This document shows positions 39,724-48,005 of a stretch of DNA of 64,000 bases, one piece after another. A program made the position numbers and the translations under genes. This stretch comes from Methylobacterium ajmalii (GTDB lineage Bacteria > Pseudomonadota > Alphaproteobacteria > Rhizobiales > Beijerinckiaceae), in NCBI RefSeq assembly GCF_016613415.1, contig NZ_JACWCT010000066.1, forward strand, positions 1 through 64,000. Direction: 5' to 3'. The notes under the pieces were generated by a model. That model made no database searches and had not been told where the DNA came from. It saw only the letters and a program-made list of their open reading frames with translations. Within the stretch, counting starts at the first letter, position 1, and the number at the start of each line of letters is the position of its first letter.

Positions 39724-40467
39724 TCAGGGCTCGGAGCCGAACAACCGCTCCAGCCCGGCGAGGCCGGCGCTCCAGGCCGGCAGCCGTTCGGGCGAGAAGC
39801 GCAGGCGCAGGCTCAGCGCGCCGATCCGCACCTCGCTGAGGCAGGCAGCCTCCGGCTCGGGACTCGGGCCGGTGGTGCAGCGGGCCGCGAACCGGCCGCC
39901 CTCGCCCTCGGCGAGGTAGAGGTCTTCGCCCTCGAACGGCGTTCCGGCGCGGAAGCGCCGGCGCATCAGGCCCTCGGGCAGGGGCTGCGCCTCGGCGGTG
40001 AGGAAGCGGGCGTAGCGCCGGGCCGGGCTCAGCGGGGCCTCGGTCTCGGGCGCGCGTGTCGCCGTGACCCGCATCAGGCCGGGCAGGGCGCTGCCGGTCA
40101 GCTCGCTCCACGGAATCGCCAGGTCGATGCGGCCGCCGTCAGTCCCGGCGGCGGGCCGCACGAACCACGCCGCCGGCAGCACGACCGGCCGCGGCGCGAG
40201 CGTGCCGACGACCACAGGGCCGGCGGGCTTCGGCGGCCGGGCGAGCCAGGTCGCCGCGAGCCCCGTGAGGGCGAGGGCGCCGAGCAGACCGAGGGCGCCT
40301 CCCAGCATCAACCGCCGGTCGAGCGGGACGAGGAGCGGCGGGGCGGCCCGAGGCGATCCGCGCCCGGATACCCGCAAGCGTCCCGGGCGCACGATATCCT
40401 GGTCAAGTCTTGTCCGATCAAGTCCCGCCCGGTCCAGTCCCGCCGGGGCGCTCAGTGCCGACCGCAT
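39724..40467 (-). CDS. Membrane-anchored hypothetical protein
   Basis: A 247-residue protein I do not recognise. It has a basic N-terminal tail with an LDRAGLDRTRLDQD near-repeat, one membrane helix at about 54-72, and a periplasmic domain of about 170 residues containing two Cys (CTTGPSPEPEAAC) that could form a disulfide. The N-terminal 50 residues are low complexity and the true start could be the Met just before the helix. It is convergent with the DUF3126 gene and divergent from the next small membrane protein. Confidence 0.7.
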   Translation of the reverse strand: MRSALSAPAGLDRAGLDRTRLDQDIVRPGRLRVSGRGSPRAAPPLLVPLDRRLMLGGALGLLGALALTGLAATWLARPPKPAGPVVVGTLAPRPVVLPAAWFVRPAAGTDGGRIDLAIPWSELTGSALPGLMRVTATRAPETEAPLSPARRYARFLTAEAQPLPEGLMRRRFRAGTPFEGEDLYLAEGEGGRFAARCTTGPSPEPEAACLSEVRIGALSLRLRFSPERLPAWSAGLAGLERLFGSEP

Positions 40468-40722
40468 GGCGCCCGCCTCCGCATTCGTTCGAGTCCCTAC
40501 CCCCGAGAGGGGGCACCCGCGAACGTTCGGCTTGCGTCCTTAACGGCCCCTTACCGCCGGGGCCGGCCTGCCCCGATTTTTGCGCTTCACGAGCGCGATG
40601 TCGGAGCAAGTCCCGCAGCGGGACATGGCGAAGAGATCTGTGGATAACTGAATATTAACCATAACCAAAAATCGCGACTGGCGCAGGGTGGGACGAATGC
40701 GCCGCCGGGGATTTAACGATCC

Positions 40723-41052
40723 ATGAACCTTTCGCCCTCCGCCCTCGAGAACCTCCAGACGCTGGTGCTCGGCCTCGCTTTCGCGGGCCTGCTGGCGAGC
40801 GCCTTCGAATGGGCGACGGCGCGCCGGGCGAGCTTCGGGCTCCTGGCGAAGGGCGGGCTCGTGGCGTTGGCCTCGCTGCCGCTCATCGCCTTCGGGGCAC
40901 CGTTCATCATCCTGCGCAACACCGTGCGCGGCCGGCGGATCGAGGGGCGCCCGATCCCGTTCGTGATGCTGGCGACGATGCTGGCCTGCGGCTGGAGCCT
41001 GGTCTCGGGCCGGGTCGTGCTCGACCTCGCCCACTTGTTCGCGGGCGCCTGA
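40723..41052 (+). CDS. Small membrane protein (possibly DUF6949)
   Basis: A 109-residue protein with three hydrophobic segments (about 12-30, 42-62 and 82-100) and a conserved-looking GAPFIILRNTVRGRRIEGRP loop. I associate this pattern with DUF6949, a small alphaproteobacterial family, from memory only; function unknown. The 255-base gap upstream holds an AT-rich stretch (about 40635-40672) suited to a promoter region shared with the divergent gene. Confidence 0.75.
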   Translation: MNLSPSALENLQTLVLGLAFAGLLASAFEWATARRASFGLLAKGGLVALASLPLIAFGAPFIILRNTVRGRRIEGRPIPFVMLATMLACGWSLVSGRVVLDLAHLFAGA

Positions 41053-41123
41053 CGATCGGCCGGGGATCGACCTATTGACCCTAGGGAAGGTCGCTCTTTA
41101 TTCGTCCGCAGACCTCGTCAGGG

Positions 41124-41870
41124 ATGCGCACGATGCCGATCGCCGTCCTCGCCCTGTGCTTCACCGTCGGTCTTGCGGTGCACGCCGCCAAGACCGGGCG
41201 GTTCTCGCCCTGGGGCTGGATCATCATGCTGCCGCCTCTGGGCGGCGTCGCCTATCTCCTCGTCGAGGTGCTGCCGGAACTCCTCGGCTCACCGCGCGGG
41301 CAGAGGACGCAGCGCGCCATCGCGCAGCGCGTGAACCCGGAGAAGACCTACCGGGTCCTGCGTGACCGGCTCATCGATGCCGACACCGTCGCCAACCGGG
41401 CGCGCCTGGCCGAGGAATGCGCCGTCCTCGGCAAGTGGCAGGAGGCCTGGGAGCAGTACGACGAGATCGTCCGGCGCCCGAACGGCGACGAGCCTGTCTT
41501 TCATCTCGGCCTCGCCGAGGCCGACCTGGAGCTCGGTCGGCCCGACGCGGCGCTGGCGGGGCTCGACGCGCTGAAGGCGCGGGAGCCCGACCTCGCGAGC
41601 GCCCGTGGGCACATGGCCTACGCCCGGGCGCTCGCGGCGCTCGGCCGGACCGACGAGGCGCTCGATGCCTTCGAGGCGATCTCGCAACACCATCACAGCT
41701 ACGAGGCCCGGGCCCGGCTCGCGGCGCTGATGGCCGATACGGGACGCATCGAGGAAGGCCGTCGCACCGCGCAGGAGATCCTGGATCGCCTGCGTCGCGC
41801 CCCCGCCCATGTCCGCAAGATCCAGGCGGGCTGGGGCCGGGTCGCCGAGGATGTGCTGCGCCGGACCTGA
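41124..41870 (+). CDS. TPR-repeat membrane protein
   Basis: A 248-residue protein with two N-terminal hydrophobic segments (about 4-19 and 30-52), followed by a helical domain with tetratricopeptide-like repeats (about 85-225), such as EEPVFHLGLAEADLELGRPD-type and AYARALAALGRTDEALDAFE segments. TPR domains mediate protein contacts; no partner is evident. It follows the small membrane protein by 71 bases and may share its transcript. Confidence 0.8.
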   Translation: MRTMPIAVLALCFTVGLAVHAAKTGRFSPWGWIIMLPPLGGVAYLLVEVLPELLGSPRGQRTQRAIAQRVNPEKTYRVLRDRLIDADTVANRARLAEECAVLGKWQEAWEQYDEIVRRPNGDEPVFHLGLAEADLELGRPDAALAGLDALKAREPDLASARGHMAYARALAALGRTDEALDAFEAISQHHHSYEARARLAALMADTGRIEEGRRTAQEILDRLRRAPAHVRKIQAGWGRVAEDVLRRT

Positions 41871-41889
41871 CGGCGCGGAGCAGGACGCC

Positions 41890-42522
41890 TTATCGGTTCG
41901 CGGTGGTGATCGGCGAGGCGATCCCGTTCAGCGCCACCCAGGCGAGGCCGTCCTGGCCCTCTCGCTTCACGTAGGTGTAGCCGGTGCGCTGCCAGGGCAG
42001 GATCGCGTTGGTCTTGTTGTCGAGGATGTAGTCGCCCCGGTCGGTGCGGACCATCAGGACGGCGTGGCCCTCGCCGATCTCGTCGATGACCACGGTCATG
42101 CGCATGGCCCGGCGGGCGAGGCCGCGCTCGACCAGCATGCGGCGCTTGAGAAGCTGATAATCCTCGCAGTCGCCCATGCCGTCGTCGGGGAAGTCCCAGC
42201 GGTCGACGACGCCCCAATGGTCCTGGTCGATCACCGGGCGGATGCGGCCGTTGACGCGGCGGTTGACGGCCGTGAGCGTGCGCCACAGGGCCGGTGTCAT
42301 CGTCAGCGTCGTCGGCTCCTTGAGGTCGACGGCGCATTCCGCCGGATAGCGGGCGCAGAAGTCGTTCCAGGCACTGACGGGCTTGGCCGAACCGCCGCGC
42401 TCGATCGCCGCGCTGGCATCCGGCAGGGCCGCGAGGGTCTGCGTCTGCCCCTGGGTGGTTGCACCGCCGACCAGCAGCAGAGCGCCGAGAAGTCCCAGCT
42501 GCGCCGCACGGGCGCCGCGCAT
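41890..42522 (-). CDS. Transglutaminase-like cysteine peptidase (BTLCP), copy 1
   Basis: Exported predicted cysteine protease of the bacterial transglutaminase-like family (DUF920). The ATG at 42522 gives 210 residues with a signal-like hydrophobic start and the same QTLAALP mature region as its neighbour. The catalytic triad is visible as C119 (GDCEDYQ), H153 (EGHAVLM) and D168 (YILDNKT). Longer in-frame starts (42594, 42708) are possible but would bury the signal peptide. In some bacteria such proteases are encoded with and cleave large adhesins; none is adjacent here. Confidence 0.88.
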   Translation of the reverse strand: MRGARAAQLGLLGALLLVGGATTQGQTQTLAALPDASAAIERGGSAKPVSAWNDFCARYPAECAVDLKEPTTLTMTPALWRTLTAVNRRVNGRIRPVIDQDHWGVVDRWDFPDDGMGDCEDYQLLKRRMLVERGLARRAMRMTVVIDEIGEGHAVLMVRTDRGDYILDNKTNAILPWQRTGYTYVKREGQDGLAWVALNGIASPITTANR

Positions 42523-42741
42523 CAGGAGGCCCTGGCGGTCGATCCGAAAATCGACGTGGCTCGCCCGGCCCAGGCCGTCCATCACTGCCCGCATTGCCCC
42601 ATCGCTTCGTTGAGCTTGGTTCTTGCATCCAAGCTGCCACGGGGCCGGGCGGGGCTCAACCGAAAAATTTAAACCCTGGTAAACGGTCTCGCCGCGGTTT
42701 GGTTCCAATTCGAGACGCAGATTTTTCGGTGATTCGCTGGC

Positions 42742-43389
42742 TCAGCGGTTCGCGGTGACGGTCGGGGCGGTGGCGCCGCCGAGGGACACCCAGGCGGTGG
42801 CGTCCTGGGATTCGCGCTTGATGTAGGTGTAGCCGGTCCTGTGCCAGGGGAGCACGGCACTGGTCTTGTTGTCGAGGACGAAGTCGCCGCGGTCGGTGCG
42901 CAGCATCAGCACGGCGTGGCCCTCGCCCTTCTCGTCGATGACGACGGTCATCCGCATCGCCCGGCGGGGCAGGCCGGCCTGGGCCAGCAGCTTGCGCTTG
43001 AGGAGCTGGAAGTCCTCGCAATCGCCCGAGCCGTCCTCGGCGAGGTCCCAGCGGTCCGGCACGCCCCAGTGCTCCTGGTCGGTGACGGCGCGCAAGCTGG
43101 TGTTGACCTGGCGGTTGATCGTCGTGACCGTCTGCCACAGCCGCGGGGTCAGCGTGACCTGGGCCGGCTCGTTCGCGTCGACGGCGCATTCCGAGGCGTA
43201 GCGCGAGCAGAACTCGATCCAGCCGACGATCGGCCGGGCATGGCCGAGCTCGGGCGCGCCGACGCTCGGCATCGGTAGGGCGGCCAGGGTCTGGGCCGAA
43301 GCGGCCCCGCACGAGGCCGCCGCGACGAGGGCCGCGCCGACCAGAACCCGCTTCACGTTGCGCCCGAAACCCGTGGTCATCTGAGCCAT
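42742..43389 (-). CDS. Transglutaminase-like cysteine peptidase (BTLCP), copy 2
   Basis: Paralogue of the adjacent downstream gene, 215 residues with a clear signal peptide (about 1-33, ending GAASA). The triad is C124, H158 and D173. The two proteins align without large gaps from QTLAALP to the shared C-terminal ending TANR, indicating a tandem duplication. The gap to copy 1 is 219 bases, so separate promoters are possible. Confidence 0.9.
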   Translation of the reverse strand: MAQMTTGFGRNVKRVLVGAALVAAASCGAASAQTLAALPMPSVGAPELGHARPIVGWIEFCSRYASECAVDANEPAQVTLTPRLWQTVTTINRQVNTSLRAVTDQEHWGVPDRWDLAEDGSGDCEDFQLLKRKLLAQAGLPRRAMRMTVVIDEKGEGHAVLMLRTDRGDFVLDNKTSAVLPWHRTGYTYIKRESQDATAWVSLGGATAPTVTANR

Positions 43390-43556
43390 CCCCTTCGTTA
43401 GGAAGGAGAGTGCCGCCCGACCTGCTGGCCCGCGCTGAAATGGATCTGCGCAATTTTATCGAATCGGGCGCCGGGAAGATCGGCGCGGCGACAGGGCCAA
43501 GACCCCGCTCAACTGATCCGGTGAAAGCGAGCATTCGCGTTCACCGGCCGGTGAGC

Positions 43557-44063
43557 TTAACCGGAGGTTCCCGGCTGGATCGGCGCCTGGTAGGACAGCC
43601 CCATGTCCCACGGGAAGTAGATCCAGGTGTCCTGGCTCACCTCGGTGACGAAGGTGTCGATCAGGGGCCGGCCGGCGGGCTTGGCGTAGACCGTGGCGAA
43701 GTGGGCGTCCGGCAGCATGGCGCGGACCACCTGGGCGGTCTTGCCGGTATCGGTCAGGTCGTCGAGGACGAGCACGCCGCGGCCGCGTCCGTCGCCGATG
43801 GCGCGGATGCTCGGCGCCACGTCCTTGAGCACCTGGAGCGAGCCCTGCTCCTGGTAGTCGTGGTAGCTCGCCACGCACACGGTCTCGATGAGCCGGATGC
43901 CGAGCTCGCGCGCCACGATCGCGGCCGGCACCAGCCCGCCACGGGTGATGCACACGATGGCCTCGAACGGGCCGGCGCCGGCGAGGCGCCAGGCCAGGGC
44001 CCGGGCGTCGCGGTGGAACTGGTCCCAGGAAACGGGAAACGCCTTGTCGCTCGGGGCAGCCAT
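43557..44063 (-). CDS. gpt: Xanthine phosphoribosyltransferase
   Basis: Purine salvage enzyme converting xanthine or guanine plus PRPP to nucleotides. The 168-residue product has the PRPP-binding motif [13 protein letters not shown] (97-109), the [10 protein letters not shown] loop (38-47) and the closing YFPWDMG segment typical of Gpt. It starts 6 bases after the cinA-like gene, so the two form an operon. A perfect CACCGGCCGGTG palindrome lies 4 bases after its stop (43542-43553). Confidence 0.94.
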   Translation of the reverse strand: MAAPSDKAFPVSWDQFHRDARALAWRLAGAGPFEAIVCITRGGLVPAAIVARELGIRLIETVCVASYHDYQEQGSLQVLKDVAPSIRAIGDGRGRGVLVLDDLTDTGKTAQVVRAMLPDAHFATVYAKPAGRPLIDTFVTEVSQDTWIYFPWDMGLSYQAPIQPGTSG

Positions 44064-44069
44064 TGTCTC

Positions 44070-44822
44070 TCAGGTCCGCTCTGCTTGGAGGCGCGCCAGC
44101 AGCGCCTCGATCTCGGTGCGCGCGGCGGCGAGCGCCTCGGGCTCGCGGCCGCGCACCACGATCTGGTTGCGAAAGCCCGCCGGGGTCATCGACGGGTAGG
44201 AGCCGATCGAGACGCCCGGATGCGCCTTGGCGATGACCGCCAGGCCCTCGGCGTAGCCGCCCTCCGGCAGGTTGCCGGCCTCGATCGTCTCGGCGGTCAC
44301 CCGCGCGCCGGTCTTCAGCCGCGGGGCGACCGAATCCATCATCGCCTGCATGATCGAGGGCACGCCCGCCATCACGACCACGTTCTCGATCATGAAGCCC
44401 GGCGCCTTCGAGATCGGGTTCTCGATCAGCTCGGCCCCGAACGGGATCCGGGCCATGCGCAGGCGGGCCTCGTTCAGGTCCTCGGGCTTGATCCGCTCGA
44501 GCAGCATCGCACGGGCCCGCGGGTCGACGTCGATGCCGACGCCGACGGCCTGCGCCACGCAATCGGCCGTGATGTCGTCGTGGGTCGGGCCGATCCCGCC
44601 GGTGGTGAACAGGTAGGTATAGCGGGTCCGCAGCGCGTTCACCGCCGTCACGATCTCCTCGGCGACGTCCGGCACCACCCGCACCTCGCGCAGGTCGATG
44701 CCGGAATTGGTCAGGTACTCGGCGATGTAGCCGATGTTCTTGTCCTTGGTGCGTCCGGACAGGATCTCGTCGCCGATCACCAGGATGGCGGCGGTGACCG
44801 GGGCGGGGCTGGCGTCAGACAT
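44070..44822 (-). CDS. CinA-like molybdopterin-binding domain protein
   Basis: A 250-residue protein consisting of the MoaB/MogA-like domain seen at the N-terminus of CinA: AAILVIGDEILSGRTKDKN (11-29), FTTGGIGPTHDDITADCVA (72-90) and VVMAGVPSIMQAM. The C-terminal nicotinamide-nucleotide amidohydrolase domain of full CinA is absent. The single-domain form may handle nucleotide or cofactor substrates; function is not settled. It lies upstream of gpt with 6 bases between. Confidence 0.88.
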   Translation of the reverse strand: MSDASPAPVTAAILVIGDEILSGRTKDKNIGYIAEYLTNSGIDLREVRVVPDVAEEIVTAVNALRTRYTYLFTTGGIGPTHDDITADCVAQAVGVGIDVDPRARAMLLERIKPEDLNEARLRMARIPFGAELIENPISKAPGFMIENVVVMAGVPSIMQAMMDSVAPRLKTGARVTAETIEAGNLPEGGYAEGLAVIAKAHPGVSIGSYPSMTPAGFRNQIVVRGREPEALAAARTEIEALLARLQAERT

Positions 44823-44973
44823 CGGATGTCCTCGTGGCCGCCCCGCGACCGGGGGCGATGGGGTCGATGCCCGCCTTATCGCGGCCTCCCCCGAGGCTCA
44901 AGCGTGACACCCGGACCCGTGCCGGTTAAGCGCCGGGCATGTCCACCCCGTGTCCCGTCCCGTATCCCGTGCC

Positions 44974-45681
44974 ATGCGCTTCCCCGGCCCGCTGACCGAG
45001 GGGCGGCTGGTGCGCCGCTACAAGCGCTTCCTCGCCGATGTCGAACTGCCCGACGGCACCCTCGTCACCGCGCATTGCGCCAATCCGGGCGCGATGCTCG
45101 GTCTCGTCGCGCCCGGCCGGCCGGTGCTGCTCTCGGCCTCGACCAACCCGGCCCGCAAGCTCGCCTGGTCGTGGGAGCTGGTCGAGGCCGACCTTCCCGG
45201 CGGGCCGCAATGGGTCGGCATCAACACCGCCCGCCCCAACGCCCTGGTGGCCGAGGCCTTTCACGAGGGGCGCCTGTCCCCGCTCGCAGGCGCGACTTCC
45301 TGGCGGGCGGAGGTGGCCTACGGCCGGGCGAGCCGGGTCGATTTCCTGGCCGGCGACGCCAACGGCCCGATCCACGTAGAGGTCAAGAACTGCCACCTGA
45401 TGCGGGAGCCCGGCCTCGCCGAATTCCCCGACTGCGTCGCCGCCCGCAGCGCCCGCCACATGGACGAGCTCGCCGAGGTGGTGCGGCTCGGCGGGCGGGC
45501 GATGGTGATCTGGGTGGTGCAGATGCGGGCCGAGCGGTTCGCGGTCGCCGGCGACCTCGACCCGGGCTTTGCCGCCGCGTTCCAGCGCGCGCGGGCCGCC
45601 GGGGTGGGGGCGCATGCCTTCATCTGCTGGGTCGATCGCAGCGAGGTGACGATCGAGGAGGAGATCCCGATCGTCGGCTGA
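44974..45681 (+). CDS. sfsA: SfsA family DNA/RNA nuclease-like protein
   Basis: A 235-residue protein aligned with E. coli SfsA when started at the ATG 44974, giving MRFPGPLTEGRLVRRYKRFLADV; an in-frame GTG eight codons upstream is less likely. The family blocks HCANPGAMLGL, RPNALVAEAF, RVDFL and VEVKNCHL with PD-(D/E)xK-like acidic and Lys residues are present. First named for an effect on maltose genes, the family is now viewed as sugar-fermentation/nuclease-related; the physiological role here is unknown. Convergent with the Pro-rich gene. Confidence 0.93.
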   Translation: MRFPGPLTEGRLVRRYKRFLADVELPDGTLVTAHCANPGAMLGLVAPGRPVLLSASTNPARKLAWSWELVEADLPGGPQWVGINTARPNALVAEAFHEGRLSPLAGATSWRAEVAYGRASRVDFLAGDANGPIHVEVKNCHLMREPGLAEFPDCVAARSARHMDELAEVVRLGGRAMVIWVVQMRAERFAVAGDLDPGFAAAFQRARAAGVGAHAFICWVDRSEVTIEEEIPIVG

Positions 45682-45686
45682 GGCGC

Positions 45687-46082
45687 CTACCAGCGCCCGT
45701 CCCCGCCCTCGTCCTCCCAGTGCCGGTGGCGGCGCCAGGGGGGCGGGCCGTCCCAGCGCGGGCGGTCGCGGTATTCCGGCGCCTCGTCGCAGACCCGCAC
45801 CCGGCGCACCACCTCGTCGCCGTAGGCGTCGATGCGGCGCTTGACGAAGACCCGGCAGGGTCCCGGGCCCTGCGCGAAGCGCGGCGGGGGAGGAGGAGGC
45901 GCCGGGCGCCACTCGCCTCGGCTCTCGAAGCGGGGCGGCTCGGGAGGGGGCGGAGGGGTCGGGCGCCACTCGCTCCGGCCCTCGAAGCGCGGCGGCGGGT
46001 AATCGTCGAGATCGGCCGCCGCAACCGGGCCCGCGAGGGCGAGGAGCGCGAAGGCACCGAGGATCAGGGAGCGCGCGGTCAT
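45687..46082 (-). CDS. Exported proline-rich hypothetical protein
   Basis: A 131-residue precursor with a signal peptide (1-22, ending PVAAA). The mature part has two near-identical proline-rich units (PPRFEGRSEWRPTPPPPP and PPRFESRGEWRPAPPPPP), then a small domain with Cys residues in CRVFVKRRIDAYGDEVVRRV and RVCDE, and a His/Trp/Arg-rich tail. The repeat looks like an internal duplication. Function unknown; an envelope-associated role is a guess from the signal peptide and Pro-rich spacer. Confidence 0.75.
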   Translation of the reverse strand: MTARSLILGAFALLALAGPVAAADLDDYPPPRFEGRSEWRPTPPPPPEPPRFESRGEWRPAPPPPPPRFAQGPGPCRVFVKRRIDAYGDEVVRRVRVCDEAPEYRDRPRWDGPPPWRRHRHWEDEGGDGRW

Positions 46083-46356
46083 GGCGGGCGACTCGAGTGT
46101 GGCAACGCTCGGGCGGTGATGACCGCCGGCATGTCGCCACTGTCGCGCCCACCCGTTGAACCGGGGCTGAAGACGGCGTTGCCGAACCGTCAGGTTTCGG
46201 GTCTCGGCCCGGTGCAGCGCGACGGATACCTGCTGTGGATGCCCGGGCGGGGCCGGCTTGCCCGGGTCGGCCGGCTCCGCGAACCTGGAGCCGCGACGGC
46301 CGGCGACGGGTCAGCCCGGGCCGCGGGAGCGGTCTCGCCCATAAGGATCATGCCCC

Positions 46357-46932
46357 ATGCGCCTCCTGAGGGCCGAAGATCACGCGCGCATGCCGTGGAA
46401 GAACGGCGGCGGCGAGACCGTCGAGGTCGCCGTCCATCCCGCCGTTCCCGGGCTCGATGGGTTCGACTGGCGCGTCTCGATGGCGACCGTCGCGGCCGAC
46501 GGTCCGTTCTCGTGCTTTCCCGGCATCGACCGGACGCTGGCCGTCCTCGACGGCGCGGGCCTGGATCTGTCGGTGGAGGGGCAGGGCACGCATCGCCTCA
46601 TGCCGGCCACCGCGCCGCTCGCCTTCCCGGGCGACGTCCCGGCCTTCGCCCGCCTCGTCGGCGGGCCGGTCACCGACCTCAACGTCATGACCCGGCGGCG
46701 GGCCTGCCGGCAACGGGTGGCGCGGCTCCGGGGAGCCCACCCGTCCGCCGTCCTGCGCGGGCGCTGGATCGTCCTCGTCGCCGCCGGTCCCTCGCTCGTC
46801 GCGGTCGACGGCCGGGAGGTGCCGCTCCGACGCGGCGACGCGCTGCTGGGCGAGGGCGCTGCCGCGGTCGCCGGGGGCGACGACCCGGTCGACCTCTTCG
46901 CGGTGGAGATCGATCCCCTCTCACCCTCGTGA
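46357..46932 (+). CDS. hutD: HutD/Ves family cupin-like protein
   Basis: A 191-residue protein matching HutD: MRLLRAEDHARMPWKNGGGETVE at the start, FDWRVSMATVAADGPFSCFPGIDRT (41-65) and DLNVMTRR (107-114). HutD proteins are often linked to histidine utilisation operons, but hutH, hutU and hutI are not in the window. The 3' end overlaps the convergent LysR gene by 12 bases. The 274 bases before it (46083-46356) show no supported gene. Confidence 0.88.
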   Translation: MRLLRAEDHARMPWKNGGGETVEVAVHPAVPGLDGFDWRVSMATVAADGPFSCFPGIDRTLAVLDGAGLDLSVEGQGTHRLMPATAPLAFPGDVPAFARLVGGPVTDLNVMTRRRACRQRVARLRGAHPSAVLRGRWIVLVAAGPSLVAVDGREVPLRRGDALLGEGAAAVAGGDDPVDLFAVEIDPLSPS

Positions 46933-47838
46933 CGGAGGCGCCGAGACGAGGCCCTGGGCCCGGCCCTCGCCGAGGAGCCAGCGGTGGAAGGCCCGCGCTC
47001 CGGTCTTCCTCAGGGAATCGGGGTTCCAGGCCAGGTAGTAGGGCTCGGGCAGGGGCAGGCGCAGGTCGAAGGGGACGACCAGCTTGCCCGTCTCGAGCTC
47101 CGGCCCGATGAAGGCGATCTGCCCGAGCACGAAGCCCTGGCCGGCCAAAGCCGCGTCGATGGCGCTGCCCGACAGGCCGTAGGTCAGGTTGGCGGCCGGA
47201 GGCTGGGCGCCGATCAGCCGGCCCCATTCGGCCCAGCCGGGATTGGCGCCGAACCGCGGATCCCAGGCGATGTGCAAAAGGGGAAAGCGCAGGATGTCGT
47301 CCGGGCCGGAGGGGTGCCGGCCCTCGATCAGGGCCGGCGCGCAGACCGGCACGACGTGGTCGACGAAGAGCTCGGCATGGTGCGGCGGATGGCGGCGGCC
47401 GCCGTAATAGATCCGCATGTCGACCCCGCCCTGCGCCAGGTCCGGCTCCGCGTCGCTGCCGACGAGCGAGACCCGGGCTGTGGCCTCGAGGGCGGTCCAG
47501 TCGCGCATCCGGCGGCCGATCCACTTGCCGAGCACGGTCGTCAGGCAGGACAGCACGATGACGTCCGCGCTCGCCTCCCGGAGGGTGGCGGCGGCATCGG
47601 CGAAGGTCGCGAAGCCCTGGCGGATCTGCGCGTGGTACGTCGTCCCGAGCGGCGTCAGGCGCAGGCCCCGGCCGTCATGCTCGACGAGCCGCGCCTCCAC
47701 CGCCTCCTCGAGCTTGCGCAGCTGCTGGCTGATCGCCCCCGGCGTCACCCCGAGATCCGCCGCGGCGAGCGCGACGCTGCCGGTCCGCCCGAGGGCGTCG
47801 AAGGCCTGGAGCGCCTTCAGCGGAGGGAGGGGGGACAC
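46921..47838 (-). CDS. LysR-type regulator (GcvA subfamily)
   Basis: A 305-residue regulator with an N-terminal helix-turn-helix (PLKALQAFDALGRTGSVALAAADLGVTPGAISQQLRKLEE) of the GcvA type and a substrate-binding domain. It is divergent from the flavin monooxygenase gene across 167 bases, the classic arrangement in which the regulator controls the divergent gene and itself. A dyad lies in that gap. Effector unknown. Confidence 0.9.
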   Translation of the reverse strand: MSPLPPLKALQAFDALGRTGSVALAAADLGVTPGAISQQLRKLEEAVEARLVEHDGRGLRLTPLGTTYHAQIRQGFATFADAAATLREASADVIVLSCLTTVLGKWIGRRMRDWTALEATARVSLVGSDAEPDLAQGGVDMRIYYGGRRHPPHHAELFVDHVVPVCAPALIEGRHPSGPDDILRFPLLHIAWDPRFGANPGWAEWGRLIGAQPPAANLTYGLSGSAIDAALAGQGFVLGQIAFIGPELETGKLVVPFDLRLPLPEPYYLAWNPDSLRKTGARAFHRWLLGEGRAQGLVSAPPSRG

Positions 47839-47902
47839 GAGACCTCCGGCATGACACCTCCGCCATATCGCCCGGGACCCGGCGCGCGGCCGGCCCCGAG
47901 CA

Positions 47903-47928
47903 GATTTTCTAAATCATGAAGCAGAATC
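47903..47928. promoter_or_regulatory. Candidate LysR operator between regulator and monooxygenase genes
   Basis: GATTTT (47903-47908) and AGAATC (47923-47928) form an interrupted near-palindrome in the only AT-rich part of the gap, with a CTAAA stretch resembling the CTAAT core of GcvA boxes. It is a likely LysR site by position and form; no binding data. Confidence 0.35.
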
Positions 47929-48005
47929 CCTGCACTCCCCGCAAGCCCGGACCCGGGCATACTGGCCGGCACCGAGGCCGCGCCGTCCCTTCAGGAGAGC
48001 CGTGA

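Noticed and set aside
46083-46356. Possible small gene between the Pro-rich protein and hutD
   Set aside because: An open frame exists, but it has no ribosome-binding site at a start and no protein-like pattern; it reads as intergenic.
43410-47111. 1233-codon plus-strand open frame across gpt, cinA, sfsA and hutD
   Set aside because: It crosses several well-supported genes in different frames and shows no domain.
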